A stretch of 64,000 bases of DNA from assembly GCA_028023455.1 (NCBI GenBank), contig JAQFVV010000112.1, positions 930,001 to 994,000 on the forward strand, read 5' to 3'. Below the pieces are notes generated by a model. It was given only the letters and a program-made list of their open reading frames with translations, did no database searches and was not told where the DNA came from. The position numbers and the translations under genes were made by a program. Origin of the DNA: Epiperipatus broadwayi. Its lineage: Eukaryota > Onychophora > Udeonychophora > Euonychophora > Peripatidae. Positions 25,801 through 38,681 of the stretch are shown piece by piece (within the stretch, counting starts at the first letter, position 1; each line of letters starts with the position of its first letter).

Positions 25801-27377
25801 AAGTTCTGTGACAAATGCATTATATGGGAAGATTAATTTAAATGTCTTGGAATGTGCACGTTGAAAAAATCCTTATTTTCTTAATCTCTGGATTAAAGTC
25901 ATACACAATTTAAAATTGAATGGGGCAGATGTTGCAAATTTTAGCATAGGTTAGTCATCATCATAGTTGTATTGTGTGGAATTTATTTTTTAGCTCCTAT
26001 TTATGTTGAAAATAAATAATAACTAGTTTTGTGCGAGTGTGTGTTGTGAAATTTGATTGCAGTAGTTTTTATATTAATGTTATGCATAGTTAATCTATTC
26101 GGTTAATATGATTTTTTTTTTGTTATAAGGTTAATAATAGTTCTTGAGATCCATTCAGGTTAAGGTGCTGTCTGTAGGTAGATCTTTGCTGTTACTAAAA
26201 TTATAAATTAAAACTAAGATTTATTTCTTCCATTTTTATCATGAATTGAACTGTGAAGTTTTGTTTCACCTATGAGCTAATTTTCCTTTGAGCCACTTGC
26301 TTACCCTGAGTATGTTGCAGACATCATATTTATCTAAATTTAAATCACTTGAAAGCAACACGTTTATTTACACTAAGAATTTTCAATCTGTTGTCATGGC
26401 AACTTTTATCAATAACAGATTGATTCCATTTCTTATTCTGGTCTAAGATGTTAATATAGACGATAAAATTGACATATGCTCTCTTAACAGATTAAAAGTT
26501 CAAATAAATCCCTTTAATCAGACGAATATAATCTGTTTTGAAAGTAGATTAACAAATAGTTCTTTTTAAAACTTTCAAACCCAAACTGTTATAGTCCAAA
26601 TGTTAACTTGTGTATAATATCTTAAACCAGAGTGAAAGGTAGAATCCATAATTTATAAAGGTTGCCTTGACAAGATTCTTGGTCTAGATAAGAATTGCCT
26701 GTTTTCATACACTTATGAACCATCTAAACTTTGAGCAAAATCAAATTTATTATGTAAATTTAGCAATGCATATGATTTCTGATGTTCTCAAAGTAACTTT
26801 TGTATTTTAAATCTCTCTTGTTTCTGGCATTTCTCAGTTGATTAGTTTACTAATAGCAGAAATTCTGAACATGTTTATTGACTTGCAGTATTTATTTGCA
26901 ACAATAGAAAATAGTCATGTTAATATGATAGAAATAACTTCTATAGCACTGGTGATTGACATAATGATAGAGTGAGAGATTAGATCTCAAGATCCATGAA
27001 TTATATCCAGTTCTTTTTTTTTTATGGTGTTGAACTACCCAAGCAATAAAGTATTCAATTATTTTTTATGTCATCTATAAATTTAAAAACAGACTTTTTT
27101 TTTTCAATTGCATCAGACACTGCAATGAAATATTCTGCAATAAAACCAAACTACATTCATTGTGATTGTAATATGTGAATGTTATAATGAAAGAATAGAT
27201 ATGAAGAAATTTAAGATTTTTATCTTCTAGCATGATTCATCTATAACAAAGTAATTAGTAATCAAGAATTTCAATGGCAGTTGATGCAGAACAGAATTGC
27301 AATGAAAATCTTGGCAAATATCTTTAGATGTCTAGACTTATCTTTAAAAATTAAAATTAGCATGGTTAAAACTGATA
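19811..27377. other. Long AT-rich intron stretch, nothing recognised
   Basis: About 7.5 kb without a supported feature. Short open frames here are no longer than expected by chance. Stop-rich AT sequence and simple A/T tracts dominate. A weak tRNA-like string near 26950-27005 was judged too weak to call. Confidence 0.4.
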
Positions 27378-27385
27378 TTCTAGTG

Positions 27386-27861
27386 CAATGGTCTTCAACC
27401 ACCGGGCCGCGGCCCAGCACCGGGTCGCAAACCGAAGTTTTTTGCTGGTCCATGCTAGACTGGCAAAAAAAGTTTATAATAACAAAATAATAAGATTTTA
27501 AACTTTTAATTAATATAAACAATTTTTATTTATTTTTTCATCGCACTTTTACCTGATTAAAAAAAAAGAAACATAACAAAAACAAAATCTAATCAATCAT
27601 ACATAAATTAATTTGTTTTTCTAGTTATCACAGATGTTTATGGGGGGGGGGGGGTAAAATTAAATTTATTACTTTTCTAAAAAAATTCAAAATTAAAAAA
27701 AAAAAAGTTTTTTTATTATACAAACTCCATATATATATAACTTCATCTAAGGCTAAGCTGTTTACATCTTTAAGAAAATTTATCTATAGACTTCTGCCGG
27801 TCCGCAAAACCTTATCCTTATTTTTACTGGTCCGCAGATGTGAAAAGGTTGAAGACCACTG
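27386..27861. mobile_element. hAT-type MITE, 476 bp, with 8 bp target duplication
   Basis: The ends are inverted repeats: CAATGGTCTTCAACC at the left and GGTTGAAGACCACTG at the right. The flanks are TTCTAGTG (27378-27385) and TTCTAATG (27862-27869), an 8 bp duplication with one change. Both features are diagnostic of hAT transposition. Subterminal GC-rich blocks (ACCGGGCCGCGGCCCAGCAC; TGCCGGTCCGCAAAACC; CTGGTCCGCAG) stand out in this AT-rich intron. There is a G run near 27641. No transposase remains. Confidence 0.9.
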
Positions 27862-28230
27862 TTCTAATGGTCAAGAATATGAAAATTGGGTGAAGGACAG
27901 GGAACAGTTTTTAATTATGGTGCTGTCAAAGACTTCTACGAAATCATGAATAGCAAGAAAAATGAATAAGTAAATACTTGATAAGATTAAGTCTGAATTT
28001 TTATTTGAAAGTGCAAAAGACTAGAATTGAAATAGTCTTATTTTTCATATTATGAGAGGCAGTTTAAAAACAGTCTATTCTAAAAATTTGTTGGAGAAAA
28101 ATTATTACCAGCAGAGATGTATAGAATATGTCATTACAATAATGTATGTGCCATTGGAAACCTGAAAATCTATACATGATATTTTTTTTTGCTATTTTGT
28201 AATAATGAAGTTACTTACATAAAGCCTATA

Positions 28231-29132
28231 CACCTGGGTCTCATTTTATGCGGTAGATAGGTTCATCAGAAAACGCGCACAAAAGAAATCGCATAAAAAT
28301 AAATGTAACTTCCTTGAAAAATGGGGGATAGGTTCTGTAATTTTCAGAAATCGGCATAAAAACAAAGCAACAAGGAAAAATTACTTTAAAATTCGCATTA
28401 AAAAAATAAAGAAATAAAGTATGACTAATAAAAAATGTCAAATATTTGAAAAAAATTAATACAAGACAAACTTTTTTTACTTTTTTTATTAACAGTAGTA
28501 TTTAATTTTACATTTTTTTCATACATATTTTAATCATTACCACTATTTGACAATATGCGTTCATTTGTGAACTAGTAAGAAATCAGATTCATGATGTGAT
28601 GTACAACTAGCGCTACTTTCAGTCTTGTGCTGTGTTAATGGTTTTCTGTTTCTATATTAAAAAAAAGAGATCGCAATCAAAACAAAAACATTATACATTA
28701 TCATTAGAAAGATTATTTACAGTTTATAAAATCAGTAAAATCTTCGTTATTATTCATTTTAAAAAGCTAAAAAAATATTTACTTCTGTTAATATCTAACA
28801 AAATATGTTTTAAAAGTTTAAAATTTTTGAATATTTATTGTAATATTTTTATAAGTATGTATAAATCTATTATTATTTACTCATTAGTATAAGTAGGTTA
28901 TTTTTGTAGAAGGTAAGATTCTAAATACAGCTTCAGGCCACATTCACGTTAACTGCTAATATAACGTTATATTTTTGAAAAAAAAGTATTTCAAGTCAAA
29001 ATAAGTTATTAATAATTTAAATTTCTTGATATTTAGTAAATATAGTGAAATATGAAAGATATTAAGAAGAACCATGAATCGCATAACTTCAAAATCGCAT
29101 TAAAATAATCCGCATAAAACGAGATCCAGGTG
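28231..29132. mobile_element. Pogo/Tigger-like MITE, 902 bp
   Basis: The terminal inverted repeats are CACCTGGGTCTCATTTTATG at the left and CGCATAAAACGAGATCCAGG then TG at the right. Both ends are flanked by TA, the target duplication of Tc1/mariner/pogo transposases. The TIR style (a short CxCCTxG start followed by TTTTATGCGG) recalls Tigger elements. Subterminal repeats of the AAATCGCAT type occur at both ends. The first 415 bp match the left part of the element at 60.3 kb closely, through GTGTTAATGGTTTTCTG. The right end also matches, but the interiors differ. No transposase reading frame is evident. Confidence 0.8.
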
Positions 29133-29330
29133 TACATACATTTAAGGCTGATATAGTGGGATTATGTTTAAATCATGTTGACCTACAGATTTTTATGCAC
29201 ATCACTTGATATTAAATAATAATTTATTATTTATTGATTTTATATGTAATCAAAATTTTTATTATGTTAAAGTTTGTTATAAATTTTCCGATTTTAATTT
29301 GATGAGTTTATTTTTGTTACATATATATAG

Positions 29331-29416
29331 TTTGTGGATGATCGCTTGTCCAAGAAAATTTTGCAGCAAGCTCGGCTTCAGCAACAGGAGCTTGAGGAGG
29401 AATTCGGCCTAGAAGA
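29331..29416 (+). CDS. BYSL: Bystin exon 2 (residues 46-74)
   Basis: This short exon sits between an AG acceptor at 29329-29330, preceded by a T- and AT-rich tract, and a GTAATA donor at 29417. It encodes FVDDRLSKKILQQARLQQQE and continues as a Glu-rich helix. The RLSKKILQQARLQQQEL core is nearly the same as the conserved RLSRRILQQARQQQEEL helix of vertebrate bystins, and this was the key to recognising the gene. Reading past the donor gives two stops at once (TAATAA), confirming the exon end. The last two bases (GA) are completed by the first base of exon 3. The exon lies 0.2 kb downstream of a Tigger-like MITE in intron 1. Confidence 0.9.
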
Positions 29417-30394
29417 GTAATAATATATTTTTCTTTCTTATTTTACTTTTAATTCATGAGTTTTATAACCATTTTAAAATCATGCTAAATCACAGAAAAT
29501 TTTTAAATGGAAATACATTCTTGTAAAACAAAATTTAGAATCAAATTAGTATATATATAGAGAGAAAAGATATTAGAAATTAGTGTCTGATTTCAAAAGG
29601 AAAAAAAACATACTTTATCTTAATTAGTTTCAAAGATTGATTCACTATACATTAAAATTGATATGCAAAACATTGAAAATGTACCTTGTGTAACAGGGGC
29701 TGTTTTTAAACTCTGTTCCAAGGTAAAAAGGAGTCTGAGTAGCCACACATATGTAGATATGTTTTAATGTACATAGTTGATTGAATGAATTAAAGCAATC
29801 TGAAAGCGGTGGGGAAGATGATCTTGCACTCATTTTGTTTTGATGGAATATGTGTGTGTATATATTCAAAAAATTATATAGAGCATGTAAAAGAATTTTC
29901 TAGAAAAATATTTAGTGATAAACTCTTTATTGTATGTAATTTTGTTTTAATAAGATAAAAATATGTAGAATGAAACAACTTTTGTTTTTGTCTGTGAAAT
30001 GCTTTTAATGTAAATCCCATTGAAAGTTTTTTTTTTTTAAATGTTTTATTTTTAAAATGTTTTAACAAAACTTTGAATGGAATAAAAACTTGCTAAAAGA
30101 TTTTCTTTTGTGAGAGAAAAACTGAAGACAAAGGAAAACGGATCTAAAATTGTAATATCCTGGACTAATGAGATCGCACAGGATAAGGTTTAAAATGTAG
30201 AACTTTTGGAAGAATGATGGGAAATAAAGCTTAAGGACAAAAAGAAGCTTCTAGAAAAATAAAAAGATATATATAGCAAATCAGAATAAAGGACGGTCTT
30301 CTGGTTCTTATTTTTGCTTTGATTAGAATTTTATGCTCTTATTGTGATTGCTGTCAAATTTTTGGGCCTACGATATTGCAAATAAGATATATAT

Positions 30395-30725
30395 ACACCG
30401 ACTGACATGAGTATGTTGGGGTGAAACCGTAGACATGCTGGGTTTTTATTCCCACTGCTCCACGAAGAAAATCAAAACTGCTTCATGATCCTGTAATTGT
30501 TTGAAGCCCAGGAATCCGCATCCATACACCTTTACATGTCAAACATTTCAATTCACTATCATTCTGTCAGAAGTTAAAAGCAAAGACTTTCTTTATGGAC
30601 AATCTTTATGGCCTCCGCATTACTTTATTCGTGAATACAGACAATCTAATTTCCCCGGAGATTCAAAAGTAACAATGTATTTTATTTCAAATGTATACAT
30701 GTGCATATTATTAATTTCATAGTGT
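30395..30725 (+). pseudogene. Possible LTR-retrotransposon integrase C-terminal scrap
   Basis: This short block is GC-richer than its surroundings. A 73-codon frame from 30501 includes VKSKDFLYGQSLWPPHYFIR, which resembles the AEFLYGxxLRLPxxFF motif that ends many Gypsy-type integrases. Nothing else of an integrase is recognisable around it, so this is a tentative call. It could equally be a chance open frame or an unrelated conserved intronic piece. Confidence 0.3.
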
Positions 30726-32084
30726 AGCCTGTAACTATTTCTATTAAATCTGATAGATAATTGTAAAAATAAAATATTTAATCTGTGTAATCAATAAAAA
30801 TTTAATCTGTCAAAATATATATTTATGCTTATATGTCCATTAAACAATTGAGCATTATCATTTTATTTATTTTTTTGTTATTTCTTAGTTATTCATTTAA
30901 TTAAAATGTTTGTATGTTTCTTCATTAAACAAGTTAATGCATATCGCTACAAAATAACTCATCTCTGTCAGTCTAAGGATTACCTGCTCTAAGCTAGCTA
31001 ATGGCTAAGCATTAAGTAATATATTATTATTGTTTTCATTAAATCCCTTTAATATAATTCTTACGTAACCATAGGATTGACACGTGGAGTCGGAAAATGC
31101 CAACGTCAATAAATATATTGCTTGGGGAAATATTAATTAGTGATTAATAGAAACTAAGGCCGAGTATTCCCATACCTATATAATTATATCTGTTATTTTG
31201 TCCTTTTTTTATTGTTGGGAGATTAAGTTTTAAATAACTTGTCTTTAGGCTATTGCTGCTACAAGTCATTTACTAATAATATGTTATATAAACAGATTTT
31301 AATAATGATAGTGTAAGTTCAACTCAATAAAGATGGAGAGGGAGTCACAATCAGTTACACTTGTTATTAGGAACTTGGAAAATTTGGATGATTTAAGTGA
31401 GTTTTAAATAATACAGTTTTAATATCTGTATTAATAGCAATGACAATCTTTTCTATTTTAGCCTGTTCTGTGAAAAATAACATTATATCGGAAATTGTTT
31501 TTTAAGAAAAATATTTTAAAAGCTGTGTGTTTTTCCATAGTTCAAAACAGATAAATTTTTATACCTCTAAATAATTGACTTGGTGACATTTTAAATATTA
31601 CATACAAATTTACTTTGTAACTTTTAGCATCCTTTCTTCTTTCTTTCATAGATCTTTATCTTTTTGGCTAGAAAATTTAATGTAGCTGAAGATTTAAAAT
31701 GTTTACTATTGTAACGGTCAGGTTTGTACGTTTGCTCAACAGACTGAGAGTCCAAGCCAGAGAACCAAAAGCTGGCCAAGTCGGGATAGTTAATACCCTA
31801 CGTCTGATCATACCTTAACTCTCTCACTCGTGCTTCCAAGTCAACCCATCGCGAATGACATGCCTGAGGTTACACTCGATACCTCTTTGATCACGTTCCA
31901 GCAATAGCAAAGCAGTAAAACATGAGACATTCCCCCCTATTACATATTCTATTATATAACTTAACTAGTGATTCATAAGATAATGAGCAAGTAATGAGAC
32001 TGAGACAAATTTATATTTCATAAATTTAATATAACATTTAATAAATACTCAAGCATAGTAGGTTGTGTACAGCTAGCTCACACG

Positions 32085-32295
32085 CAGGTGAGTGGATTCT
32101 CAGGGTTATAAATAATAATACAAAGCAATGAATGCATGCTCAGAGTTATAAAACAATATTATTACAAAGCATTCAGTGTGTTCTCAGGGTATAAAATAAT
32201 AGTACAAAGCATTGAGTGGATTCTCAAAGTTATAAAATAATATTACAAAGCATTGAGTATGTTTTCTCAGGGTATAAAATGATATTACAAAGCAA
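32085..32295 (+). repeat. Tandem repeat, about 45 bp unit, five copies
   Basis: Units follow the pattern GAGTGGATTCTCAGGGTTAT then AAATAATA and TACAAAGCATT, repeated about five times with small differences (CAGAGTTATAAAACAATATT, CAGGGTATAAAATAATAGTA, CAAAGTTATAAAATAATATT, CAGGGTATAAAATGATATTA). It lies inside the LTR-like block. Confidence 0.8.
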
Positions 32296-33239
32296 TAGAC
32301 TCTTAGTAAGCTTATGTCACCTTTCATGTTGTAATTCATGCCATGTTTTATATGTTTGAAATCGGTTATAGTTAGCTAGAGTAATCGAGTTGATGGATAA
32401 ATGCTAGATATTACTAATACGTTGAAGATTATATCATTGTTGCTAAGTTTAAAATATTATAATGACTAAGTTTAAGATTATATTATAAATATATTCAAAA
32501 TCATATTATAGATATTTGCGTGATATAATATTGTTATACAGATAAACGCATTAACTCAGATTCTAGGTCGGATCAAAGCCGAAGTCACTTTCTAGGGACA
32601 CTGAACTGAGATGTGGTGGCAGGGGAACGTCAGATTCTAGTGCGTTAGAAACTATACTATCAGATAAGTGCGGCTCGAATGCATTCTTAATGGGGTTTAT
32701 TACCTAGTAAACGGTTCCCTAACCGATCTGCTTGTTACAATGGAAGAGGCCTTTTTATTAAGAACAGAAGATTGGCTTATGAGCCCTTTGGAAACGCTTT
32801 GGTTTCGTTATACAAGAATAAATGTCACATTTGCCTAAACTTTCGAGGCGTGACTTGACGAAATACGAAGAACTGTCGCAGTGGCCTAAACTTTCGAGGC
32901 GTGCCTGGACGTGGAACAATCTTGAGATGGGCCATTATAGACATAGCAAGTAGATATGCATTTTTATGCAAATTAGCAATACATTCGCAACGCTAAATTA
33001 ATATTTAATAAATTTAATTACGCCAAAATCTTAGCTTCTTCAGTGCTACTACCACCGGTCAGTTCATAAATGAGCTTATTAAATTATACGATAAAGGCGA
33101 TAATGAGAATCTGATTTAAGGTTTTCTGTATAGTTACTTATCCTCTAATTAAACGAAGTTATAGCAAACTGGTTGTTAAATAATAAAATGTGAGTTATAA
33201 AATAGCTCACGCAAATTATTGATGTTTAAATAAATTACA

Positions 33240-33665
33240 CATCTTAAATAATTCGTCAAAATAGATCTTACTAATAATGAAAAATGGGTTTTAACTAACG
33301 AATGCAAATCTATATTTTAAATAGCTTGCGTGAAATATACTTTTTCCGATAACTGGCAAAATACATATTTTAAATCACTTACGCAAATATAATTCTTAAT
33401 TAATCTGGGCACAATCTGAGTTTTAAATAATATATATAATATATACGTTTTCATTAACTTTAGTAAACATTTTCATTTTAGCTAACTTGAGAAAAGGTGC
33501 GTCTTAAATAATATACGCAAAATATACATTTAAATAACTTTAGCAAAAGATTTATTTTAAGCAAAACATTTTCATTTTAAATAATTTGAGAAAAAGATGC
33601 GTTTTAAATAATATACGCAAATATACATTTTTAATAACTTTAGCAAAAGATTTTAACTAACTTGT
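33240..33665 (+). repeat. Degenerate tandem repeat, about 55-75 bp unit
   Basis: Recurring words in the same order are TTTTAAATAATATACGCAAA, TATACATTT, AATAACTTTAGCAAAAGA and TTTAACTAACTTG, in roughly six diverged units. It forms the AT-rich middle of the LTR-like block. Confidence 0.65.
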
Positions 33666-35339
33666 TCGGGCATTATAAATACCGATTCACTCTAGCACAA
33701 ATATTAGTTTTATTTCAGAAAGGAGTCTTGACTATATTCTTTATATCGCAATGCTCTGGTATACTAAAAGTGATTACTCACTCCCCTCCCCCGATAATTT
33801 ATTAACACACAAGACTCCGTTCTGATAAAAACACAGCATAAATCAATAAACATGAACTTAAAACTACAGAAAGACGACATAAAATAAATTGCATACACAA
33901 TCAATAAGATTTATAATTTAGAAATGAATTTCTTGTATGATTTTATATAAACTAGATGTTTAGAATTATTTAAAATTATTAATGATCAACGACTACTTAA
34001 AATTAATAATGATCAAGCAAGCATTGGGAGTGTTCTAAGATTTAAACAAATTTAAGATAAACATTTTAAGATAAACATTTAGAGAATATAATTATGTGAT
34101 TTAGTTAGCTAGCTTTCATTTAGTGTACGTTTTAGTTATGAGATTTAATATGTCAGAAAGGATTTACCGGCAAAGTCTCTTTTAAGGCATTGTTTCCACG
34201 TGCTTCTCACTATATTCAGTCAGGCTGGGCTTCTCTTAGGTTTTAGTCTGGATGTAACTTCCGCAAATTTATTTCTGTGGCAGCTTTCCCCATTTCTCTG
34301 GTCAGGCACTCTCTGGTCTCTCAGGTACAGCTTCTTTCTTACTGTGATGGGCATGGTGGAGGTTTTCTGTCATCGGTAGCCGCTCGTGGAAGAGCAAACG
34401 GCTGTCTCTTTGTCTCTAGCCCACTGTCATCTTTGGAGCAGCTTTGATGGTAGCTTTTTAAGATTTAGCTTTTTTTTTAACAGCAGGAACAGTTCTTATT
34501 TAACTTCAGCTCTGGTCACAGCAACAGCAAAAATTAACACGGATTATGATAGATGGATGGAAGAGGTTAGATTAGAGGCCTTGGTGGCTATTTGGGCCCC
34601 TTTTTATGCTATATTTTTGACAGAAGTAACCTCCTACTTTGAGTCATGCCACATCACAAGATGACTAGTTCAAACTAGCCTTTAACCAAATATCCAGTTA
34701 GTAAAAATATTAAGTATATCTAAATCTGGACATGGAAAGGCTCTATTGTTTTAATTGACGTCAGTTTTAAAAGATATATTTTTAAGAGAATGGTCACAAG
34801 CAATTTGTATAGATTTTGTATAGATTTATGCCTGACTGAATATTATAATTGGTCTTGGTTATAATTTTTAAATAGGTCAAATTTTAGCCAAAGATTTATT
34901 TTTAGAATGAAGTGTTAAAACTGATAAAACTTTCTGCTTGTAATTTTAAGCAAACAAAAGAATTGAAAACTTGGAATTAGTCAAAATGAATACTGACTTA
35001 AATAATTATTTAGAAAGAAATATTGAAAACTAAGTAATATTATAAATTTAAATTATGCTGCTATATAGATAAATTAATTATACAGTTATGTTTATTTCAG
35101 TTTTAACAAATCTAAAGGAATATGCTCGTATATAAATATTTGAGATTGTAATTTTATATTTATAAATTTTAAGGACGATTATATACGCACATACTCGCAA
35201 TATTATAAGGACAAAGTTTTTAAAATTGAAGAAATACACGCCATCTGAGTACAACAAATATATACTATTATCAAAGATAATAGGTGAAACAGGTGTAACC
35301 GTTTCACTATATGTGCTTATCTTTAATATATATATATAT

Positions 35340-36370
35340 AGTGAAGCCATGAACTACATTTTGTCGCAAATCCCCCTCATGTACAAATGTATATAGCATA
35401 AAATAATTCACATTTTGTTGATAATCACTGATTAGAATAGAATACACAGTGATTATTGAACAGCAAATGTGCTGTACATTCAAAACAGAACATATACATA
35501 ACATGGATGCTTTTTTATGTATAGAATGCATTTATAAATTAATATTACACTATAAATAAAATTTAAAAAATTAATATAATTATTAATAATAAATTGATGG
35601 GCTACATTTATATATATTTTACTGAGGATATGTTTGGACATGCATTCATTGACGCAATAAGAATTAAGAAAAAAAAAACTACTTACCATATTTTTATTTT
35701 TAAAATAAAGTAATTAGTAAAATGTCTCGTAGCTATTAAACATGCTCTAAGCATTTTTTTTGTTTTCATTAATATTTTTTTCTTATAGAAACATAATAAG
35801 AGTCTTGTTATCAAGAAATTAGAATCTCTCTAATTGGTTTGATTTTAAGTCTGTGTCAATTTAGTATGTTCTAAAATTTTGTAAAACTTTTAGCTTTATG
35901 CTCAAAAAATATTTTCTTTCACAAAATACAGCACATCAAATTTGGAAAAGATAATAAAGAAAAAATAAAATGTATATGCTTTTAACATAAACCAGAGAGA
36001 TTTTATTAATATATATAATCATGTACAGCATACTTAGATGAAAAAATGGCTACTGATGTATTGTAAAATTTATTTACAAATTTTACCTTTTTTTTTTTTT
36101 TTAAAGTGATAGCATATGGTGATGAGAGAAAAAAAGGCTGCTTGAATATCATAAAATTTGCAAACTTTAATGATTTTTTTTTGGTTTGTTTGCATCTTTC
36201 TTTGGATATTATATAATAGAAGTTGTGTGATTAGATATGGCGCTTGCACTAAAAAATTTATTGTAAATTTCTCTATTTGTTGTTGTTGTTCCTAAGACAC
36301 GATAAAATTTTTCTAATAGTTTTTGGATTTATTTATAATAGTGGTTTGTAGCAAAATGTTTTGAGAATTA
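35340..36370 (+). repeat. Dispersed repeat family X, copy in intron 2
   Basis: This 1 kb segment shares ordered blocks with 55.6-56.6 kb in the same orientation. Examples are GTTCACATTTTG / TTCACATTTTGTTGATAA, TTATTGAACAGCAAATGTGC, TTAATAATAAATT, an AAAATGGCTRCT block, and GATATTRTATAATAGAAG / GATATTGTATAATTGAAGG. The two copies are diverged, with many indels. I see no terminal repeats or coding region, so its class is unknown. Confidence 0.65.
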
Positions 36371-37649
36371 GCTTTTTGTCTTTTTCAACCATATTGAAAA
36401 GTGAGTTTATAAATCTTTATTTATTGTACAAAATAATTTGTATATCTTCATATATAAATATCAACATCAGCTATGATTAAATTACTTGTTTTCTGCCTGA
36501 GCAGCATTAGCTGTGAAACAAACACAAAGTCTGAATAATAGAAACATAGGTATATGATAAACATCTTACTTACAGACAGCAAAGATGTAAATATATTGAA
36601 ATTCGGACTAATGTAAACAGGAAACATGAAACTAGTCAGCAAAGATACATATATACAATGTATTCCAGTGAAAAGGGTAATTAGTCCTCTCCATGTTGCC
36701 TGTAGTGCCACCTCTGAATCAACACGTTATGTAGCATTCCTGACAAAAATTTTATGGTACTAGCATGACTGGATCATGTGTTACGACATAAAATATTACA
36801 TTGTGTTTTGTACTTTTATAGATCATCTTCAATGCTCTCCTATCATCATGAAATTTTACGAACCAGTTGAAATATTCTTGCGACTCATGGCTTTAGCCAT
36901 ACACGGTTTGAATCAATTTCCTTGTTTCATTAACAGTTTTAGCTAATTTAAAACAAATTTAATGATAGCATGTTGTTCCATTATGAGTTAAAGTATGAAA
37001 CACATTGTCACACAACCCATAATCCAGATATATTAGTGCCTTAAAATTTTGCTTTAACTATGCTGCTACATAATACATATGTCTTATTCAAAGATCGCAC
37101 TGCAGCTAATTTGAAAAGAGAACTAGTCATCTTCTCACTGGCTCATACTGCATCCATATATACACACACCAGTCTTTAATTTTAACAATTCAATCACTTT
37201 CTTATTCCATTATTTTAACTTCATTAATTTCATGGTATATAAATTGTTTCTGCAGAAAGATCTCATATTTACAAAAGCTTACGAAATGATTATCAATCGG
37301 AGCTATTTTTAATATTTACTTTAACTAAAATTGTATGATCTTATTTTTTTGTTACAATTTATTATCAATATAATTGGAAATTTATTTTTAATCTAATTTA
37401 TGTCTATGATTTTATCTGCTTGTTTTGTATAGTTTTCTGAATAATGGCAATTTTATCATGATTTAAGGATATTATAATTTCAATTTTTTCATTATCTAGA
37501 AAGTTGCATGTTTAAAATATTAATTCGAAATAATGATTGTTTATAAACACACACCCACACTAGTGCATATAATGCTTTTTTTTAAAAAGTGTTGTTTATT
37601 TAATAAAGTATTTTAATTTTATCAGATAAAAGCATCTCTTCAACTCTAG

Positions 37650-37905
37650 TGTTATCTAGACTAGAGTAAGCTTGAGTTATCTATAATTATCAGCTGCATA
37701 TAAAATCTCTTATATTTAAAATCCTTATCCTCAGACCAGTTTTTGGCTGTTGTATTTCTTTCAACTTTGAATTCCGGATACATCAATGAAGGCAAAAGCC
37801 AGAAACTAGTCTGAGAATTAGAAATTTAAATACTATATATAAAGATTTTATATGTACTCTATAATCATTGATTATTCAATCTTCCATTAGATGGCATACT
37901 CTTAG
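37650..37905. mobile_element. Foldback element, about 255 bp
   Basis: Inverted arms at about 37699-37750 and 37798-37852 read TCCTCAGACCAGTTTTTGGCT outward to AAAATCTCTTATATTT, against AGCCAGAAACTAGTCTGAG and TATATAAAGATTTTA. The outer parts match more loosely (ACTAGAGTAAGC... against ...GCATACTCTTAG). The CAGACCAGTTT core is shared with the 19.3 kb foldback and the repeat at 13.6 kb, so they form one family. Confidence 0.7.
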
Positions 37906-38355
37906 AATGGATAACAGCTCTAGTTCTTATCTTTTGTTATTATTTTAATTTTATCCAAGAAATATTTTCACATATATTATCAATAATTGCTTTGCTGTTC
38001 TTTATTAATATATAGTTCTTTGTATAATTCTTCTACATGCTTTATGACATTATTGTCATTAAAAATAATATGTAATTATTTCTTTCAATTTGTGAAATAA
38101 TTTTTTCCTTCTAATACCAAGATATTTTATATCTTTGAGAACTTTTTTTATTATCATTTCACAATTATATTTTCTTATGTTATCATCAATCTCTTTTCTC
38201 TGCCATTTTAATACAAAATTTCAGATACTCAGTTCTCCTAAAGTATATCATTTTATAATTTTTTTATATTTGTTGTTTTCTACATGTATTGCATTATCTT
38301 AGTGAGAATTGATGAATCGCTGCACTTTAATTTCTATTTTTATATATGTGTAGCT

Positions 38356-38681
38356 CAGGGGTCCCCAACCCTATGCCCGCGGGCACCATGGCACCCGCAG
38401 ACCATTTTACGTGTGCCCGCCACTATCCGAATACGATAAAAAATTATTTATCTGATACAAATAAATTTAATTTTTAAAATTTCTTATAAATTATTGTATT
38501 ATATTGTAATCAAATTGTAGGGCATACTATACTTTATTTTTGAAATAAATATTTTTTTGTACATTATGTGTATTATTAACAATATCCAACTATAAATTTA
38601 CATTGAAAAAATAAATAGTGCCCGCCACCTGGCCGGTATTATAGAATGTGCTCTTAAGTGCAAAAAGGTTGGGGACCCCTG
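38356..38681. mobile_element. hAT-type MITE, 326 bp, with 8 bp target duplication
   Basis: The ends are perfect inverted repeats: CAGGGGTCCCCAACC and GGTTGGGGACCCCTG. The flanks are GTGTAGCT (38348-38355) and GTGTAACT (38682-38689), an 8 bp duplication with one change. Subterminal GC-rich blocks (TATGCCCGCGGGCACCATGG; GTGCCCGCCACCTGGCCGG) repeat the GTGCCCGC word near both ends. It has no coding capacity and depends on a hAT transposase elsewhere. The clean TIRs suggest it is younger than the element at 7.6 kb. Confidence 0.93.

Larger units (their letters stand above)
16236..29330 (+). other. Bystin intron 1
   Basis: A 13.1 kb GT-AG intron. It holds a degenerate direct repeat (about 16.9-17.85 kb), a foldback element (19.3-19.8 kb), a hAT-type MITE (27.4-27.9 kb) and a Tigger-like MITE (28.2-29.1 kb). 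The stretch from about 19.8 to 27.4 kb is AT-rich single-copy-looking sequence with simple A/T runs and no coding signal or RNA gene that I can support. Confidence 0.85.
31714..34680 (-). mobile_element. LTR-like retroelement block (probable long LTR, right end uncertain)
   Basis: Sequence character changes abruptly at TGTAACGGTCAGGTTTGTAC (31713). The other LTR in this window ends with the similar motif TATAACGATC at the same side, and the internal order is alike: a GC-rich outer end, an AT-rich tandem-repeat middle, then a GC-rich segment (about 34180-34670) with a TATA-like string on the minus strand. I therefore read this as a long LTR in minus orientation. No primer binding site, partner LTR or target duplication was found, and the right boundary is a guess. 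A 92-codon frame at 34386-34664 shows no recognisable domain. Confidence 0.45.

Noticed and set aside
34386-34664. 92-codon plus-strand frame
   Set aside because: No recognisable domain. It lies in the GC-rich end of the LTR-like block, where long frames occur by chance.
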